In this document: positions 1 to 8,465 of the stretch, in pieces
Position numbering within the stretch: the stretch's first letter is position 1
How the letters are laid out: the number at the start of each line of letters is the position of its first letter
Source of the DNA: Chloroflexota bacterium
GTDB lineage: Bacteria; Chloroflexota; Anaerolineae; Aggregatilineales; Phototrophicaceae
Assembly (NCBI GenBank): GCA_011523735.1
Contig: WTGB01000139.1
Location: forward strand, 1-37,543
Length of the DNA: 37,543 nt
Direction of reading: 5' to 3'
The notes under the pieces: generated by a model
Told to the model about the DNA's origin: nothing
Seen by the model: the letters and a program-made list of their open reading frames with translations, nothing else
Database searches by the model: none
Position numbers and translations under genes: made by a program

Positions 1-52
1 GGTTGAGGGCCGTGTCCTTAACGGGGTGGAGGTTCGAGTCCTCTTCAGGGCA
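1..52 (+). tRNA. tRNA-Leu(GAG), 3' part only
   Basis: This is the 3' portion of a class II tRNA cut by the window's left edge. The anticodon loop TTGAGGG gives anticodon GAG (Leu, CUC/CUU codons). A long variable arm follows, then a T arm with loop TTCGAGT between GGAGG and CCTCT. The 3' acceptor strand is TCAGGGC with discriminator A at 52. CCA is not encoded. The 5' half lies outside the window. Confidence 0.9.
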
Positions 53-61
53 TGATTGGGG

Positions 62-88
62 AGCTTGCCGGTATTGGTAAGCTTTTTT
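62..88 (+). terminator. Rho-independent terminator after tRNA-Leu
   Basis: An 8-bp stem (AGCTTGCC at 62-69 with GGTAAGCT at 76-83, one G-T pair) closes a 6-nt loop and runs into six T residues at 83-88. It lies 10 nt after the tRNA-Leu end and fits termination of that transcript. Confidence 0.85.
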
Positions 89-126
89 GTTGCGTGCATT
101 TTCAGCCAGATGTACACTGCCGTATG

Positions 127-164
127 AATGATTGCTTACATTGAAGCGTCGCATCAATGATTGC
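127..164 (+). repeat. Direct repeat AATGATTGC upstream of the TPR/membrane gene
   Basis: The 9-mer AATGATTGC occurs at 127-135 and again at 156-164, a 29-bp period, in the leader of the gene starting at 233. It could be a paired protein-binding site, or chance. No clear -35/-10 pair stands out between 89 and 232. Confidence 0.35.
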
Positions 165-232
165 ATGATCAAGGAGTTGCTTTTGTTCTTGGTTGACTGT
201 TTTTGTGAAGAGGCTTCCCAAAAGGGCTGCCT

Positions 233-1348
233 ATGAGCGACTCAACTAATGCGATTTTGCAAAGGGCTTACGAACTCATAGAGCGCGATGAGTTGGAGCG
301 GGCTCGATCAATATTGACCCCCTTGCTTGAAACAGATGCCGAAAACCCGTCGCTATGGTGGGTTTATTCGCATAGCTTGCGCGATCGTTCAATAGGGCAG
401 TTAGCCCTCGATCGCGTAATCGCGCTCGACCCATCTTATCCGGGCGCCGGTGAACTCAAAGCCGATGTTCTGGAACTGCAGGAACAGGACGATGATCTGC
501 TCGGCGTAGAGACAGATGCTAACAGTACGGCGCAGTCGGCTTCGGATATTTCCATTGATGATTGGGAGGACCTCCAACAACCGGCTTTGGATGCCGAGAG
601 TGAACCCGCGGGTACTCGGCGGGGGTTTGTTCTGCTGATCGTCATCTTGCTTATTGTCGCGACCGGGACTGCGTTGGTCGCGTCTGGCGCGGTGAACCTT
701 GGGGATTTACTGTCGGGTATACTAACGACGCCTGAACCGGCTGTGATTGTTGTTGTAGAGCCGACAGATGAGCCGGCAGTGGCAGAAGTTGAAATCGAGC
801 CGAGCATGACTTCCATTGATGAAGCGACGACATTAGCAGCTATTGCTGTTTCTAACAGCAAAACTGACACTGAGTCCACAGCAGAGACAACAGCGCTTGT
901 CAGCACTGTAACCGGAGTTGGCGAGCCTACTTCGGCAGCCACTGAAGCGGCAACAGCAAAGGGCGAGCCAAGCCCAAGAGCGGGTGAACCGGACACGCCC
1001 TTGGCGGCTTTCGTACGTGACGTGGCGGAAAGTATCAGCGAGTTTGAGGTAATCCAGCAATCCAGCGGTCGCAAAAACACACTTCTGGGCAATTCACTGG
1101 TGCTGCAGTTATGCGCTATTCCCGGGCAAGAATTCAACGAGCGACTAGGCCGAGTGATGAACGCTGTGGTGGACTACGTTGCCGATATTCCCGAAGACAT
1201 TGAAGGAGTGGTGGCGGGCTTGCGTAATTGTGATGATCCCGATGCCATCCAGCGCCGAATTGGCGTCACCGTAAGTGTCATCAAAGCCTATGCGGACGGG
1301 GACATTTCTGCTAAAGAATTCCAGCGAGCCTGGCGGCCCTTGTCTTGA
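233..1348 (+). CDS. TPR-like single-pass membrane protein, function unknown
   Basis: Predicted 371-residue protein. Residues 1-85 are helical and TPR-like (repeated A/L spacing, a Leu-Asp-Pro turn near 65-67). An acidic stretch follows, then one strong membrane segment at about 131-152 after a double Arg, suggesting a cytoplasmic TPR part and an outside C-terminus. Residues 175-255 are a Thr/Ser/Glu/Ala-rich low-complexity linker. About 254-371 form a compact helical domain I do not recognise. AAGGG lies 8 nt before the ATG, a weak ribosome site. The gene is alone between a terminator and smpB. TPR proteins with a membrane segment and a charged stalk are common in Chloroflexota, but no specific role can be claimed. 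Confidence 0.8.
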   Translation: MSDSTNAILQRAYELIERDELERARSILTPLLETDAENPSLWWVYSHSLRDRSIGQLALDRVIALDPSYPGAGELKADVLELQEQDDDLLGVETDANSTAQSASDISIDDWEDLQQPALDAESEPAGTRRGFVLLIVILLIVATGTALVASGAVNLGDLLSGILTTPEPAVIVVVEPTDEPAVAEVEIEPSMTSIDEATTLAAIAVSNSKTDTESTAETTALVSTVTGVGEPTSAATEAATAKGEPSPRAGEPDTPLAAFVRDVAESISEFEVIQQSSGRKNTLLGNSLVLQLCAIPGQEFNERLGRVMNAVVDYVADIPEDIEGVVAGLRNCDDPDAIQRRIGVTVSVIKAYADGDISAKEFQRAWRPLS

Positions 1349-1367
1349 AACACTAGCGAAACACTAG
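1347..1367 (+). repeat. Tandem GAAACACTAG pair
   Basis: GAAACACTAG occurs at 1347-1356 and 1358-1367, 11 bp apart, overlapping the stop codon of the preceding gene and lying upstream of smpB. One-turn spacing would suit a binding site, but it may be a small duplication. Confidence 0.4.
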
Positions 1368-1429
1368 TATCCTCAGCTTCTTGGATCACTTGGCGGCGGA
1401 CCTTCTTGCCGACACTGTGCGACGGCGGC

Positions 1430-1888
1430 ATGAGTACCAGCAGAAAAATAATCACAAAGAATCGCAAAGCGCATCGCGACTATCTGGTCACTGATCGGTA
1501 CGACGCAGGCTTAGTTTTGCTTGGATCGGAGATCAAATCGATTCGCAATCACAACATTAATATCGGCGATGGTTACGTTCGGGAAAAGGACAGCGAACTG
1601 TGGTTGATGAACATCCATATCGCGCCTTACAAAGACGCCCACAACTTTGGTCACAGCGAACCTCGTCGGCCACGCAAGTTGCTCTTGCATCGGCGTGAAA
1701 TCAACCGCATCATCACCAAACTACGGGAAAATGGCATGACCGCCATACCATTGCAAGTCTATCTTGAACGTGGTCGCGCCAAAGTTGAAATCGGGGTGGC
1801 GCGCGGGAAACGCAGATATGACAAGCGCGCTGACTTGGCCAAGCGTGACCACAACCGACAAATCGAGCGCGCCTTGAAGGAGCGCTGA
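1430..1888 (+). CDS. smpB: SsrA-binding protein SmpB
   Basis: SmpB binds tmRNA and delivers it to stalled ribosomes for trans-translation. The 152-residue product has the family signatures: near the N-terminus the NRKAHRDY segment, then GLVLLGSEIKSIR, the IHIAPY strand, the RRPRKLLLHRREI segment, and a basic tail containing GKRRYDKRADLAKRD. Length is normal for the family (about 150-160). An ATG eight codons upstream (1406) is also open, but the ATG at 1430 puts the conserved core at the usual distance and removes a non-conserved leader. tmRNA itself is not in the window. Confidence 0.95.
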   Translation: MSTSRKIITKNRKAHRDYLVTDRYDAGLVLLGSEIKSIRNHNINIGDGYVREKDSELWLMNIHIAPYKDAHNFGHSEPRRPRKLLLHRREINRIITKLRENGMTAIPLQVYLERGRAKVEIGVARGKRRYDKRADLAKRDHNRQIERALKER

Positions 1889-1903
1889 TCTCTTAGTTTG
1901 TAG

Positions 1904-1932
1904 TTGAAGCGCTGGTGGCAGGATGCTAAAAT
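1904..1932 (+). promoter_or_regulatory. Sigma70-type promoter for trpS
   Basis: TTGAAG (1904-1909), a 17-bp spacer and TAAAAT (1927-1932) precede the trpS start codon by 40 bp, with GGAAGGA at 1963-1969 as ribosome site. A listing of trpS that starts at 1904 would place coding sequence over this promoter, which argues for the later ATG. Confidence 0.65.
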
Positions 1933-1972
1933 CCTCGCGTGCCAAAGATTCCAATATAATCTGGAAGGAACT

Positions 1973-2992
1973 ATGGTTGCAGAAAACGGGAACAAACCGC
2001 GGGTCCTTTCCGGCATTCAACCGTCGGGCAATTTGACGATCGGAAATTATCTCGGCGCGCTCAAGCAATGGGTTGAAGTGCAAAATGATTACGACTGCTT
2101 CTACTGCGTGGTCGATCTGCACGCCATTACAGTCGCGCAAGATCCTGCTGAACTGCGGCGAAAGACGCGCGAGAGCGCTGCCATGTACATCGCTGCTGGC
2201 ATTGACCCTGAGATTTCGACAGTGTTTGTACAGTCTCATGTGCCGGCGCATTCTGAACTCGCATGGATATTGACCTGCATGGCGCCACTTGGCTGGCTGC
2301 ATCGAATGACGCAGTTCAAGGATAAATCAGCCAAGCAATCTCAGGACTCCATCGGCGCCGGTCTGCTCAATTATCCCAGCTTGATGGCGGCCGATATCTT
2401 GCTTTACCATGCGGATTTGGTGCCAGTCGGCGATGATCAAAACCAGCACCTGGAATTCACCCGTGATTTGGCGCAGCGCTTCAACCATCTCTACGGCGAG
2501 ACCTTTACATTGCCGTCGGTTATGAATCCGCAAGCTGGCGCCCGCATTATGGGCTTGGACAACCCGACAGCCAAAATGTCTAAGAGCGAGGCCTCAGAGA
2601 ATCACGCTATATTCCTCCTTGATGATTTGTCGCGCGCGCAGAAGAAAGTCATGCGCGCGGTAACGGATTCGCATCGCGAGATACGGTTCAGCGATGATCC
2701 GGAACGCGCCGGCGTCAACAACCTGCTGACGATTTATCAGGCCATTACGAATGAGACGCAGGAAGTCATCGAGGCGGCCTTTGCCGATAAAGGATACGGC
2801 GACCTCAAACGGACTGTGGCAGATGTAGTAGTAGGAACGCTCGAACCGCTACAAGCTCGCTATTATGAGTTGATGAATGAGGCGGGTTACCTTGATTCTG
2901 TCCTGAAGATCGGGCAGGAAAAAGCCGCCGATATCGCTCAAGACACGCTCAAGCTGGCGCAGAAAAGGATGGGATTTCTGGCGCCATCTTGA
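1973..2992 (+). CDS. trpS: Tryptophanyl-tRNA synthetase
   Basis: Class I aminoacyl-tRNA synthetase that charges tRNA-Trp with tryptophan using ATP. The 339-residue product has the Rossmann start RVLSGIQPSGNLTIGNYLGA, where TIGN is the HIGH-equivalent. It also has the VVDLHAIT strand, the GDDQNQHLEFTRDLA motif that contacts tryptophan, and the KMSKS loop. Length matches bacterial TrpRS (about 330-340). The ATG at 1973 is chosen because GGAAGGA sits 3 nt upstream and the protein then starts just before the conserved region; an upstream open stretch to 1904 covers the promoter. It is the only gene before tRNA-Glu, and no trp biosynthesis gene is near. Confidence 0.97.
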   Translation: MVAENGNKPRVLSGIQPSGNLTIGNYLGALKQWVEVQNDYDCFYCVVDLHAITVAQDPAELRRKTRESAAMYIAAGIDPEISTVFVQSHVPAHSELAWILTCMAPLGWLHRMTQFKDKSAKQSQDSIGAGLLNYPSLMAADILLYHADLVPVGDDQNQHLEFTRDLAQRFNHLYGETFTLPSVMNPQAGARIMGLDNPTAKMSKSEASENHAIFLLDDLSRAQKKVMRAVTDSHREIRFSDDPERAGVNNLLTIYQAITNETQEVIEAAFADKGYGDLKRTVADVVVGTLEPLQARYYELMNEAGYLDSVLKIGQEKAADIAQDTLKLAQKRMGFLAPS

Positions 2993-3026
2993 CCAATGGC
3001 TGCATTTTGATTAGGATCATAGAGTC

Positions 3027-3099
3027 GCCCCATTCGTCTAGCGGCCTAGGACGTGGCCCTCTCAAGGCCAAAACAGGAGTTCGAGTCTCCTATGGGGCA
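3027..3099 (+). tRNA. tRNA-Glu(CTC)
   Basis: A complete 73-nt cloverleaf. The acceptor is GCCCCAT (3027-3033) paired with ATGGGGC (3092-3098), with discriminator A at 3099. The anticodon stem TGGCC/GGCCA encloses loop CTCTCAA, anticodon CTC (Glu, GAG codon). The T arm is AGGAG-TTCGAGT-CTCCT. The TTCGTCTAG start of the D region is typical of tRNA-Glu. CCA is not encoded. Confidence 0.96.
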
Positions 3100-3166
3100 C
3101 TATTTCTTGCAAGCCCGCGTTGCATCCACCCCGGACGCATAGCTAATGCTGTAGTCTGCAAGCGCT

Positions 3167-3196
3167 TTGGAAATTGCGTTTCCGGGCGGATATGAT
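3167..3196 (+). promoter_or_regulatory. Promoter for the SH3b/FN3 gene
   Basis: TTGGAA (3167-3172), 18 bp and TATGAT (3191-3196) lie 43 bp before the preferred TTG start at 3239. A translation start at 3167 would begin inside the -35 box and is therefore unlikely. Confidence 0.55.
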
Positions 3197-3238
3197 ATAG
3201 TCTGCGTCATCCAAACTTTAAGATATATAAGGTCAAAG

Positions 3239-4450
3239 TTGAAGAAACTTTTCCTACTTTTGGTAGTCTTTTCCTTGTCAACGGCCATGACATTTGCATT
3301 GGATTGGGTATCGAGCGGTACGGGCGATGCGCAATACAACTGCAAAACTATCCGAGCGCTCGTTGCTGAATTCGGTGAGCTGACCTATATCCAGTTGAAT
3401 GGCGCCGAATACTCAGTAGAAGAGTTTTACGCCTTGACCGTGCCCGAATGTGAAACACGATCTGAAGCCGTCGCGCTAGCCAGCGAGACCGGATTTACTA
3501 TAACAGTCGGAGAGATCGTGAACCTGCGGGAATGCGCCAGCACGTCTTGCGGCAGGGTTGGTGTGGCAAGAAGCGGTGCCATTCTTGAAGTCGTTGGCGA
3601 GGCTGGCGACTGGTACGAAATCAAATATGAGGATACGACAGCTTTCATCGCCAGCTGGCTGACAACGCGGATGGTAGACCCGCCGACCGGGCTGCTGGCT
3701 GATTTCCAGTTTTCATCACTAAGCCCTGATGGCGATGGTCACGTCCTTATGATCGGTTCAACCCAGCGTACTGGCACCCATTGGCTTAGAGTAGCGCATG
3801 ACGATGGAACATGGTCAATGATTGAGTTGCAAGCGATTTTCTGGGGGGCGGACCAAGACGAAGACGATTTCAAGTGGTATCAGTATCCAGTTTTCTTCGG
3901 CTGGGGCGAACATGATTGGGAAGATCTGCCTTCTCTGTTGCCCGACAGTTCCTTTTACATAGTTCTGCGAAGCGACAAGCAAGTATATGAGCTTCCTATC
4001 TCCGAAAACGTCTATTCGAGCAGCTATGAATTGGGTTTTGACATGTCCTCTCGTCCCCCCAGCATCAGGCACGGATCGCCAGTCCGTATCTTGGTGGCGG
4101 ATAGCGGACAGTCTGAGGAAGTTATGAACTGGGCTGAATCGGCTTTGGAGCCGCAGGTTACCCGGTTGCCCGGGAAGCTGCCGCCGCCGACCCTGATTGA
4201 CGGGGGCGGTTATGTTGTCGTATCTATCGACGTGCCCCAGGTGGATGATGCGCCTATACTGGCCTACGCGTTGCGCTATCATGATCGAGAGAGCGGCTCG
4301 AACCCGATGTATGCATTCAGCAGCGCCTCAGAGCCATTTGTCATCGAAAACTTGACGGTCGGCAAGACTTATCAAGTCTCAGTAGCGGCGGTCAATCGCG
4401 GAGGCATGGGACCTTGGTCGAGCTCAACGTCCATCACCCTAGGAGGCTGA
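3239..4450 (+). CDS. Secreted protein with SH3b and fibronectin-III domains
   Basis: The preferred start is TTG at 3239: it gives a clean signal peptide (two Lys, then a Leu/Val-rich core and cleavage near Thr-Phe-Ala) after AAGG at 3229-3232. A longer frame from 3167 overlaps the promoter. The 403-residue product has a bacterial SH3 (SH3b) domain at roughly residues 90-145 (the LRECASTSCGRVG segment; two Cys may form a disulfide). A middle part is rich in aromatic and acidic residues (about 150-310), and a C-terminal fibronectin-III-like domain (about 315-403) ends in GPWSSSTSITLGG. SH3b domains usually bind cell wall or surface polymers. No catalytic domain is visible, so a surface or adhesion role is an inference. 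One of three SH3b proteins in the window. Confidence 0.82.
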   Translation: MKKLFLLLVVFSLSTAMTFALDWVSSGTGDAQYNCKTIRALVAEFGELTYIQLNGAEYSVEEFYALTVPECETRSEAVALASETGFTITVGEIVNLRECASTSCGRVGVARSGAILEVVGEAGDWYEIKYEDTTAFIASWLTTRMVDPPTGLLADFQFSSLSPDGDGHVLMIGSTQRTGTHWLRVAHDDGTWSMIELQAIFWGADQDEDDFKWYQYPVFFGWGEHDWEDLPSLLPDSSFYIVLRSDKQVYELPISENVYSSSYELGFDMSSRPPSIRHGSPVRILVADSGQSEEVMNWAESALEPQVTRLPGKLPPPTLIDGGGYVVVSIDVPQVDDAPILAYALRYHDRESGSNPMYAFSSASEPFVIENLTVGKTYQVSVAAVNRGGMGPWSSSTSITLGG

Positions 4451-4589
4451 TTTGCCGCATACAGCGGATGGGGTCATAAAAAGTTCTGTCGCAGGAGGTC
4501 TCAGTCTAGTTGGCTGAGGTTTCTATCTTTATATAAAGTTACGCCCGTCAAGGTCAATTTCCGGTACAATAGTCATCATGTAAAAGCTA

Positions 4590-5567
4590 ATGTTTGGATT
4601 GCCTAAAATGCTAAGTGAAGAACAAATTGCGAGTTTCGAGCGCGAAGGTTATCTGGCGGTTGATCGTCTGCTCGACTACGAACTTGATGTCAAACCGGTG
4701 ATCGAAGAATATGAAGCACTCTTGGACGAGCTCTGCCGGCAATGGGTGAGCGAAGGACTGTTGCAGGAAACCTACGACTGGTTGCCGTTCGAAAAGCGGC
4801 TCGTCGAGGTGTATCGAGCTGGTTGCATTTACGAACAAGCAATGGATATCGCGCTGCCAAACAGTAACATCTATCCTGAAATGCCGATCCACCTGGGTCC
4901 GGCGGTCTTTAATCTCCTCCGCAGCCCGCGCCTGCTAGCAGCTGTGGAATCACTAATAGGTGGCGAGATTTATAGCAATCCAATTCAACATGTGCGTATC
5001 AAACCGCCAATGGAAATCCTCACGAATCGCGATGTAAATCGCGCCTTGGTCGGGCGGACGCACTGGCACCAGGATAATGGCGTTGCTTTGCCCGAAGCTG
5101 ACGACACAGAAATGGTCACCTGCTGGGTTGCCATTACAGAGGCGACACCGGAGAATGGCTGCCTGCAAGTGGTGCCGAACAGCCACCGCGAAGGTATGGC
5201 TCTGCATTGTTCACGGATAGACCAACTGGGCATTCCTGACGCGTTGATCGAGCAGGACATTGCGATTCCGGTCCCGCTCAGTCCCGGCGGTGTCTTGTTC
5301 TTCCATCCGCTGTGCAAGCATGCGTCAATGGACAACAAAAGCGATGCCTTCCGCTGGAGCTTCGACCTGCGCTATAACCCTGTGGGCCAGCCGAGTGGCA
5401 GACCGCATTTCCCTGGATTCGTCGCTCAGAGTCGTCTCAACCCGGAGTCTACGCTTGACGATCCCGAAGAGTGGGCGCAGCTTTGGCTGGATGCGCGCGC
5501 GCGTTTGGCGAAAGTCGAAGGCATCAAATCTCATCGTTGGGATAGCAACGATCCGTTGTGTGCGTGA
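4590..5567 (+). CDS. Phytanoyl-CoA dioxygenase (PhyH) family protein
   Basis: Predicted Fe(II)/2-oxoglutarate-dependent oxygenase of 325 residues on a double-stranded beta-helix. The metal-binding HxD is visible as H160-Q-D162 in THWHQDNG, the distal His as H244 in HPLCKH, and the 2-oxoglutarate Arg as R255 in FRWSFDLRYNP. The N-terminal helix with EREGYLAVDRLLD is also usual for the family. PhyH-like enzymes hydroxylate many small molecules, so the substrate cannot be named; the gene stands alone. The start is uncertain: ATG at 4590 or at 4608, neither with a good ribosome site. TACAAT at 4564 could be a -10 box but lacks a convincing -35. Confidence 0.88.
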   Translation: MFGLPKMLSEEQIASFEREGYLAVDRLLDYELDVKPVIEEYEALLDELCRQWVSEGLLQETYDWLPFEKRLVEVYRAGCIYEQAMDIALPNSNIYPEMPIHLGPAVFNLLRSPRLLAAVESLIGGEIYSNPIQHVRIKPPMEILTNRDVNRALVGRTHWHQDNGVALPEADDTEMVTCWVAITEATPENGCLQVVPNSHREGMALHCSRIDQLGIPDALIEQDIAIPVPLSPGGVLFFHPLCKHASMDNKSDAFRWSFDLRYNPVGQPSGRPHFPGFVAQSRLNPESTLDDPEEWAQLWLDARARLAKVEGIKSHRWDSNDPLCA

Positions 5568-5736
5568 TATTTACGACGATGTATAGTAACTACCGCCAGT
5601 CATTCCTCGGACTTCGCTTCGGGTCAATGATTGTGAAGAATAGAGTTGAATAACCCTATAGAAACTGATGTATAAAGAGTTAAATTTGCATATCCGTATT
5701 CAGGCTTTGCAGTGACTTGATAATCTTCCACACTAA

Positions 5737-5751
5737 GGTCCCCCAGGGACC
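5737..5751 (+). promoter_or_regulatory. Small hairpin covering the putative yigZ ribosome site
   Basis: GGTCCC (5737-5742) and GGGACC (5746-5751) are perfectly complementary around a 3-nt loop. The only purine-rich stretch ahead of the ATG at 5761 (AGGGA, 5745-5749) lies inside the right arm, so the hairpin could limit initiation. The effect is inferred. Confidence 0.35.
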
Positions 5752-5760
5752 GCAGCACAC

Positions 5761-6372
5761 ATGACTCCGCCCTATCGGATACCAGCCGCCAGTACACAGA
5801 GCGAAATCGTGATCAGGAAGTCACGATTCTTGACTATCATTCAACGTGCGTCCACAGTAGCGGCAGCGCGGGCCGCCATCGCCAAATTGCGCGCGGAAAT
5901 GCCGGATGCCAATCACCATGTCTACGCTTTTCGGGTAGGATTCGGCAAGACAGTAACAGAAGGCATGAGCGACGACGGCGAACCCACTGGCACAGCCGGT
6001 CCTCCGACGCTCGCCGTCGTCCGCGGATCCGATGTTGGTGATATTGTCTTGGTGACTGCGCGCTACTTCGGCGGAACTAAACTCGGTACCGGCGGTCTGG
6101 TCCGCGCTTACACAGAAGGAGCCCAGCTAGCCCTCAGCCAATTGAAGACGGAACTCAAAGTTGAACGCCGGCTGGTCGGTATCGAACTGCCCTACTCGCT
6201 CTACAATGTCGTGAAACTGCTCATTGACGCTCACAACGGCGCTGTAGAAGAGGAAATCTTCGAGGCCGAGGTGCTAGTGACCGCGCGATTCATCGTATCG
6301 GACTTGCATCGCTTTTCCGCCGAATTGCGCGAACGAAGTTCTGGCAGCGTACAGCCGGTCCTACTCGACTAA
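5761..6372 (+). CDS. yigZ: YigZ/IMPACT (UPF0029) family protein
   Basis: The 203-residue product matches the YigZ/IMPACT family. The N-terminal domain carries DANHHVYAFRVG, the signature MSDDGEPTGTAGPP (residues about 70-83) and the core RYFGGTKLGTGGLVRAY. A second ferredoxin-like domain fills the C-terminus. Eukaryotic IMPACT regulates GCN2; the bacterial members bind RNA or ribosomes in some reports, but their cellular role is not settled. Length is typical (about 200-215). The gene converges on the TPR gene: the two stop codons share the bases CTAA at 6369-6372. Confidence 0.93.
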   Translation: MTPPYRIPAASTQSEIVIRKSRFLTIIQRASTVAAARAAIAKLRAEMPDANHHVYAFRVGFGKTVTEGMSDDGEPTGTAGPPTLAVVRGSDVGDIVLVTARYFGGTKLGTGGLVRAYTEGAQLALSQLKTELKVERRLVGIELPYSLYNVVKLLIDAHNGAVEEEIFEAEVLVTARFIVSDLHRFSAELRERSSGSVQPVLLD

Positions 6373-8384
6373 CGCGTCCCTGCCATCTTTTGCGCGACCA
6401 GCCGCCGCACCTGCCAAATAGCGCGATGCGAAGGCGCGATTGACTCCGCACGCAATATATACTGACGGGCGTCCTCCAGTTGATCGTTCGCGATGAGGAA
6501 ATTCGCCATTTGAACAAGAAGATTGGCATCGCCAGGAAATGCCGCTATCCCCTTGTTCAGCTTGGAAATTGCTGGGGCTCTCTCATTACGCGCCCAGAGT
6601 ATTTGCGCCAAGCCTAAATCTATCTGCGGGTGCGCACCGGCCTGGCGTTCCGCATCTTCGAGCACTTCTATAGCGCTTTCGCTGTCTTCCCAAGAGGCAT
6701 AGCAACGCGAAAGAACGACATACAGATCAACCATCCTTGGCGCAATTTCTATGGCTTCTTCGAGAAGTTCGACCTGCCCTTCCGACACATTGCGGCTCCC
6801 GCTCAAATGCAGCTTGATCTCCGCAAATGCCGCTTCGAAGTTGGGCAAACGGGCGCTGAGTTCCAAGCGCTGCAGCTCTATTTCCAGTTCGTCATCGATT
6901 TCCGCAAAGCGGCGCCGGCAGGCCGCAATCGTATCCTTGGCGAGGTCCTTGTCTTCGTCCGCGAGCGCTAATTGCGCCAAAAACACATGAGCGTAGACGT
7001 TCGCATCAGTTGCGCGCTCCAGGATGTCGTAAGCGTTGTCGTGGTCTTCGAGATCTAACAAACGTTCGATAATATCGCCAGCGTATTCTCCTGCTACATC
7101 CTTCACAACCAACTGTTCAAAGTAGAGCCAGATTTCCTCATCACCGACATCGATCATGTATGCCAGTGCCAACTGCAGGGCACTGAGGCTGTTGGTCGCT
7201 CGTGACAAATGATGCTTTAGCGCGCTCGCGATTTCTGCTGCAATCTGCGCCTCGTCATCGTATTCTTCCGGGTCGATAAACAGTAGCTCCTCAACGGGCC
7301 AATCGAGAGCCTCGGCATTGATCAGCAACTGCGCGTACTCCCTATACAGCGCCGGATGTTCCAGACCGACCTCCAGCGCGCGTTGGCAGATATCAATTGC
7401 TTCCGCTATATGCCCGGCCTCGAGATGGATTTCAATCATGCTGATCCAACTGCTGGCGTCCGAATCCGGAAGCAGATATGGCTCAAGCAGTTCAACAGCG
7501 CGAACGCCGTAGCCCAACTCTGCCAGGCCTCGCGCCGCCGTGGCTACACCTGGCGCTGACTTAAGATCGCTCGAGAAAGATTGTGACACCTGCGGGACGA
7601 TCACTTCACCGCAAGCCTCCAAGCCCGGTTGCATGACCTGCTTCGCCATCATTCCCAGACACCAGTATGGAAACTCATCATCAGATCGCTGTCCCTGTTC
7701 CGCGACATCGGCGAACTGCTTCTGGATTTCTTCTTCCGTCCAATCGACGCCCCAGAAGTGGAGGTAAACATCCAGATTCCACTCAAATACGTCTATTAGC
7801 AGTTTCGCCAGTTGGGCTGGACCGATATGCGTCGGCGCGAAGGAGATAATTGCTTGCTCGTCGGTCGATCCTTCTAGCCTGCCTACGAGCGTGGCCGCTA
7901 CTTTCGCCAAGCCGGAGACCAAGTCCGGCAGTGTTGGAAATCGAAATGAAAACACTTGAAGTTCGTCTGTATCCAGCAGACTGATGTCCATTGTCAGGTT
8001 TAGTATGTATGCGCCAGCGTAGAGTTCCAGCGTGCCGGAGACTTGAACATTGTCTGCCAGTCCTTCGAGTTCCCAGTCCTCAATCGAAAACTGATAATCG
8101 GAGGTCCTTATTTCAGCGCCGGCATCGGCTCCGTCTATCTTGGCGAAGCATCGATAAACACGCGTGTCATCGAATTGTTCAAGCAAGTAGCTGAGGCAGG
8201 CTGCCAAACCCATCGCAACTTCTGGCTCTTCCGCGCAGATGATCGGATAAAGAGCGATGCGGTACCGCTCCTCGATGTCGATGGACCGCGCCAAGCTCGC
8301 TGCGCTGCCAAACACCGACGACGGTGCGCCGCTGTTCTGGGGCCGCTTGCCCAAGGCTTTCATCCGCTCTGCCGCGCTAATCAT
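6369..8384 (-). CDS. Large TPR-repeat protein, function unknown
   Basis: A 671-residue, strongly acidic, soluble-looking protein with no signal peptide or membrane segment. Residues 1-230 are a mixed alpha/beta region that I do not recognise. From about 260 to the end there are many 34-residue helical repeats of TPR character (for example AEAIDICQRALEVGLEHPAL and SAIEVLEDAERQAGAHPQID). TPR solenoids serve as protein docking scaffolds. GGAG sits 8 nt before the ATG. The gene follows a strong hairpin at 8398-8431 that separates it from the upstream SH3b gene. A cytoplasmic scaffold is the most one can say. Confidence 0.85.
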   Translation of the reverse strand: MISAAERMKALGKRPQNSGAPSSVFGSAASLARSIDIEERYRIALYPIICAEEPEVAMGLAACLSYLLEQFDDTRVYRCFAKIDGADAGAEIRTSDYQFSIEDWELEGLADNVQVSGTLELYAGAYILNLTMDISLLDTDELQVFSFRFPTLPDLVSGLAKVAATLVGRLEGSTDEQAIISFAPTHIGPAQLAKLLIDVFEWNLDVYLHFWGVDWTEEEIQKQFADVAEQGQRSDDEFPYWCLGMMAKQVMQPGLEACGEVIVPQVSQSFSSDLKSAPGVATAARGLAELGYGVRAVELLEPYLLPDSDASSWISMIEIHLEAGHIAEAIDICQRALEVGLEHPALYREYAQLLINAEALDWPVEELLFIDPEEYDDEAQIAAEIASALKHHLSRATNSLSALQLALAYMIDVGDEEIWLYFEQLVVKDVAGEYAGDIIERLLDLEDHDNAYDILERATDANVYAHVFLAQLALADEDKDLAKDTIAACRRRFAEIDDELEIELQRLELSARLPNFEAAFAEIKLHLSGSRNVSEGQVELLEEAIEIAPRMVDLYVVLSRCYASWEDSESAIEVLEDAERQAGAHPQIDLGLAQILWARNERAPAISKLNKGIAAFPGDANLLVQMANFLIANDQLEDARQYILRAESIAPSHRAIWQVRRLVAQKMAGTR

Positions 8385-8397
8385 GATCTACTCCAAA

Positions 8398-8431
8398 CGA
8401 TACACCCTGCCATTTGCGACAGGGTGTATTG
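8398..8431 (-). terminator. Strong hairpin between the SH3b gene and the TPR gene
   Basis: CGATACACCCTG (8398-8409) pairs with CAGGGTGTATTG (8420-8431): 12 bp with one G-T pair and a 10-nt loop. Read on the minus strand it follows the SH3b stop by 34 nt and is trailed by only TTT, so termination may be partial. The TPR start codon is 14 nt beyond it, so it may also act as a leader or attenuator hairpin for that gene. A TACAAT (minus strand, 8428-8433) overlaps the stem and could be the TPR gene's -10. Confidence 0.55.
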
Positions 8432-8465
8432 TAACGCCGTAACGTAGATTGAATAGAATCGCAAC

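Noticed and set aside
436..1137. 233-codon open frame on the minus strand opposite the first gene
   Set aside because: It is antisense to a gene with a clear domain layout, and its translation is low-complexity Ser/Val/Thr without family features. It is a shadow frame.
4500..4518. Terminator after the SH3b/FN3 gene (CTCAG...CTGAG)
   Set aside because: Only a 5-bp stem with a 9-nt loop and a mixed T-rich tail; too weak to list.
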